Part shown: positions 5,843 through 6,732 of the stretch, piece by piece
How positions within the stretch are numbered: the stretch's first letter is position 1
Layout of the letters: each line of letters opens with the position of its first letter
NCBI GenBank assembly: GCA_003164415.1
Contig: PLTK01000171.1
Coordinates: forward strand, 1 to 6,732
DNA: 6,732 nucleotides
DNA from: Methanobacterium sp.
Lineage (GTDB): Archaea > Methanobacteriota > Methanobacteria > Methanobacteriales > Methanobacteriaceae
Reading direction: 5' to 3'
Position numbers and translations under genes: made by a program
The notes under the pieces: model-generated
Database searches by the model: none
What the model saw: only the letters and a program-made list of their open reading frames with translations
Told to the model about the DNA's origin: nothing

Positions 5843-6529
5843 ATGACAAACACTTCCATTAATTCAGATCAGAGATCAAAGGTTATAAAGTTACTTCCGG
5901 GTTTTAACTGTGGAATATGTGGATATGCACGCTGTGATGAGTTTGGATATTCACTTCTGAAAAAGGGAACAGATCTAAGAAAGTGTAGATTTTTATACCA
6001 AGAAGTATTCAACGAAAACAGGAACGAACTTGAGGAAATACTACGAGAAGAAAATATACTACCCCTTGAGAAAAAGCCTATCGGACTATTAGATGGATAT
6101 GAAGCAGATTTTGTTTTAAATCCACTGTCAGAGGAACATTCTTGTAGGGAAGTTCTTTATCCCTTCACAAAAAAAGAACTCAAGAAAGGAGATGTAATAA
6201 AATACAGACCACTTGGATGTCCAATAATACATTTTGCAAAGATATTAAACGAGGATAATGGTTTAATAACTGTCCATATGATAGGTCCATGTCATAGAAT
6301 CGATGAAGAAGTAAAATTTGATTATATGGACATTGGTGTGTGCATGGTCGGAGGATTTGAAGGTGTTATAGACGGTAAATTGCCAGATGTTGGCGAAACT
6401 GTAAGATTCCTTCCAGGACACTGTATGATGCAGAAAGTACATTCGGGAGTAGTTGTCCAGCTTGTGGGTAAAAGGGCGATTATTGAGGGCATTGATCTTA
6501 AGGTATGGGCTCCACCTATAAAAGGATAA
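5843..6529 (+). CDS. Fe-S protein: N-terminal 4Fe-4S domain plus Cys/His-rich C-terminal domain
   Basis: The 228-residue protein starts with a 4Fe-4S domain of the type in RnfB and the CdhE/AcsC corrinoid Fe-S subunits (Pfam FeS family). LLPGFNCGICGYARC (17-31) and RKC (46-48) give the spacing C23-x2-C26-x4-C31-x16-C48. A charged helical linker (about 49-78) leads to a C-terminal domain I cannot name. That domain has C101, C126 in LGCPIIHF, C150 in GPCHRI, C167 in GVCMVGGFEG and C194 in PGHCMMQKVHSG, with several nearby histidines. These could bind a second cluster or metal, and the strand-rich pattern suggests a beta-barrel-like fold. No membrane segment or signal peptide is seen. It is the last gene of the comA unit, 27 bp after the GTPase gene and followed by an oligo-T terminator. 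An electron donor or cluster scaffold for the two NTPases is the natural inference. Confidence 0.85.
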   Translation: MTNTSINSDQRSKVIKLLPGFNCGICGYARCDEFGYSLLKKGTDLRKCRFLYQEVFNENRNELEEILREENILPLEKKPIGLLDGYEADFVLNPLSEEHSCREVLYPFTKKELKKGDVIKYRPLGCPIIHFAKILNEDNGLITVHMIGPCHRIDEEVKFDYMDIGVCMVGGFEGVIDGKLPDVGETVRFLPGHCMMQKVHSGVVVQLVGKRAIIEGIDLKVWAPPIKG

Positions 6530-6548
6530 GCATAATTAATTTATTTAA

Positions 6549-6560
6549 CCTTTTTTTTAA
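6549..6560 (+). terminator. Oligo-T terminator of the comA operon
   Basis: Eight consecutive T residues (6551-6558) follow CC about 20 bases after the stop of the Fe-S protein gene, with no stable hairpin upstream. This is the usual intrinsic terminator form in archaea. It separates the comA unit from the next gene. Confidence 0.65.
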
Positions 6561-6630
6561 ATACTAAAAATATCTAAAATAATTTTTACAGGAAAGTTTT
6601 ATTTCAAATTAATTTTTAAAGGTAAACTTA

Positions 6631-6732
6631 ATGAGAACACGTAAAAATAAATCGGAAACTAACCATTCTAAATTATATCAAGATGGATATACTTTGATCC
6701 CGGTTGTAACAGATTATATCAAACCAAACGAA
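6631..6732 (+). CDS. 5' part of a gene, possibly CofE-like F420:glutamyl ligase family
   Basis: An ATG at 6631 opens a frame of 34 codons that runs off the right edge. AAAGGT (6618-6623) is 7 bases upstream and is a good ribosome binding site. The first 14 residues are basic and polar. Then YTLIPVVTDYIKPNE resembles the beginning of the coenzyme F420-0:L-glutamate ligase family, whose members start with an (I/L)(I/V)PVxTxxIKPGD-like strand and turn. CofE adds glutamates to the F420 tail, which would suit a methanogen. The match is short, and this could equally be a paralogue of unknown substrate. The gene follows an oligo-T terminator, so it probably has its own promoter in the AT-rich stretch 6560-6610, where no single TATA element stands out. 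Confidence 0.55.
   Translation, partial: MRTRKNKSETNHSKLYQDGYTLIPVVTDYIKPNE

Overview
The window comes from a methanogenic archaeon, most likely a mesophilic member of Methanobacteriales (Methanobacterium-like). This rests on archaeal-type L11, Spt5 and SecE genes next to ftsZ, a comA gene for coenzyme M biosynthesis, AT-rich spacers with TATA-type elements, AGGTGAT-like ribosome binding sites, oligo-T termination and A/T-rich codon use. Nothing points to recent transfer: there are no insertion sequences, CRISPR arrays, tRNAs or rRNAs.

Left half (1-3362, all on the minus strand). In transcription order this reads: a PK_C-fold protein of unknown function (2796-3362), ftsZ (1416-2564), secE (1037-1222), spt5 (499-942) and rpl11 (11-499). 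Spt5 and L11 overlap by one base (TAATG) and are clearly co-transcribed, probably into L1/L10/P1 beyond the left edge. FtsZ, SecE and Spt5 are separated by 95-230 bp spacers that each carry plausible TATA elements, so this is a chain of transcription units for division, secretion and transcription/translation rather than one tight operon.

Middle (3363-3567). A 205-bp divergent promoter region separates the PK_C-fold gene from comA. It holds a perfect 15-bp direct repeat with 21-bp spacing and a perfect 11-bp inverted repeat, one arm near each gene start. It looks like a shared control region.

Right half (3568-6529, plus strand). comA (phosphosulfolactate synthase, first committed step of the PEP/sulfite route to coenzyme M) is coupled by ATGA overlaps to a soluble ABC-type ATPase, and that to a cysteine-rich P-loop GTPase of the HypB/CobW-like kind. 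A protein with an N-terminal 4Fe-4S domain and a Cys/His-rich C-terminal domain follows after 27 bp. An oligo-T terminator ends the unit. The ATPase, GTPase and Fe-S protein are not recognisable as any named pathway. Together they look like a nucleotide-driven metal or metallocluster handling module tied to coenzyme M synthesis, and are the most interesting content here. The window ends in the first 34 codons of another gene with its own ribosome binding site, possibly a CofE-like F420 glutamyl ligase family member.
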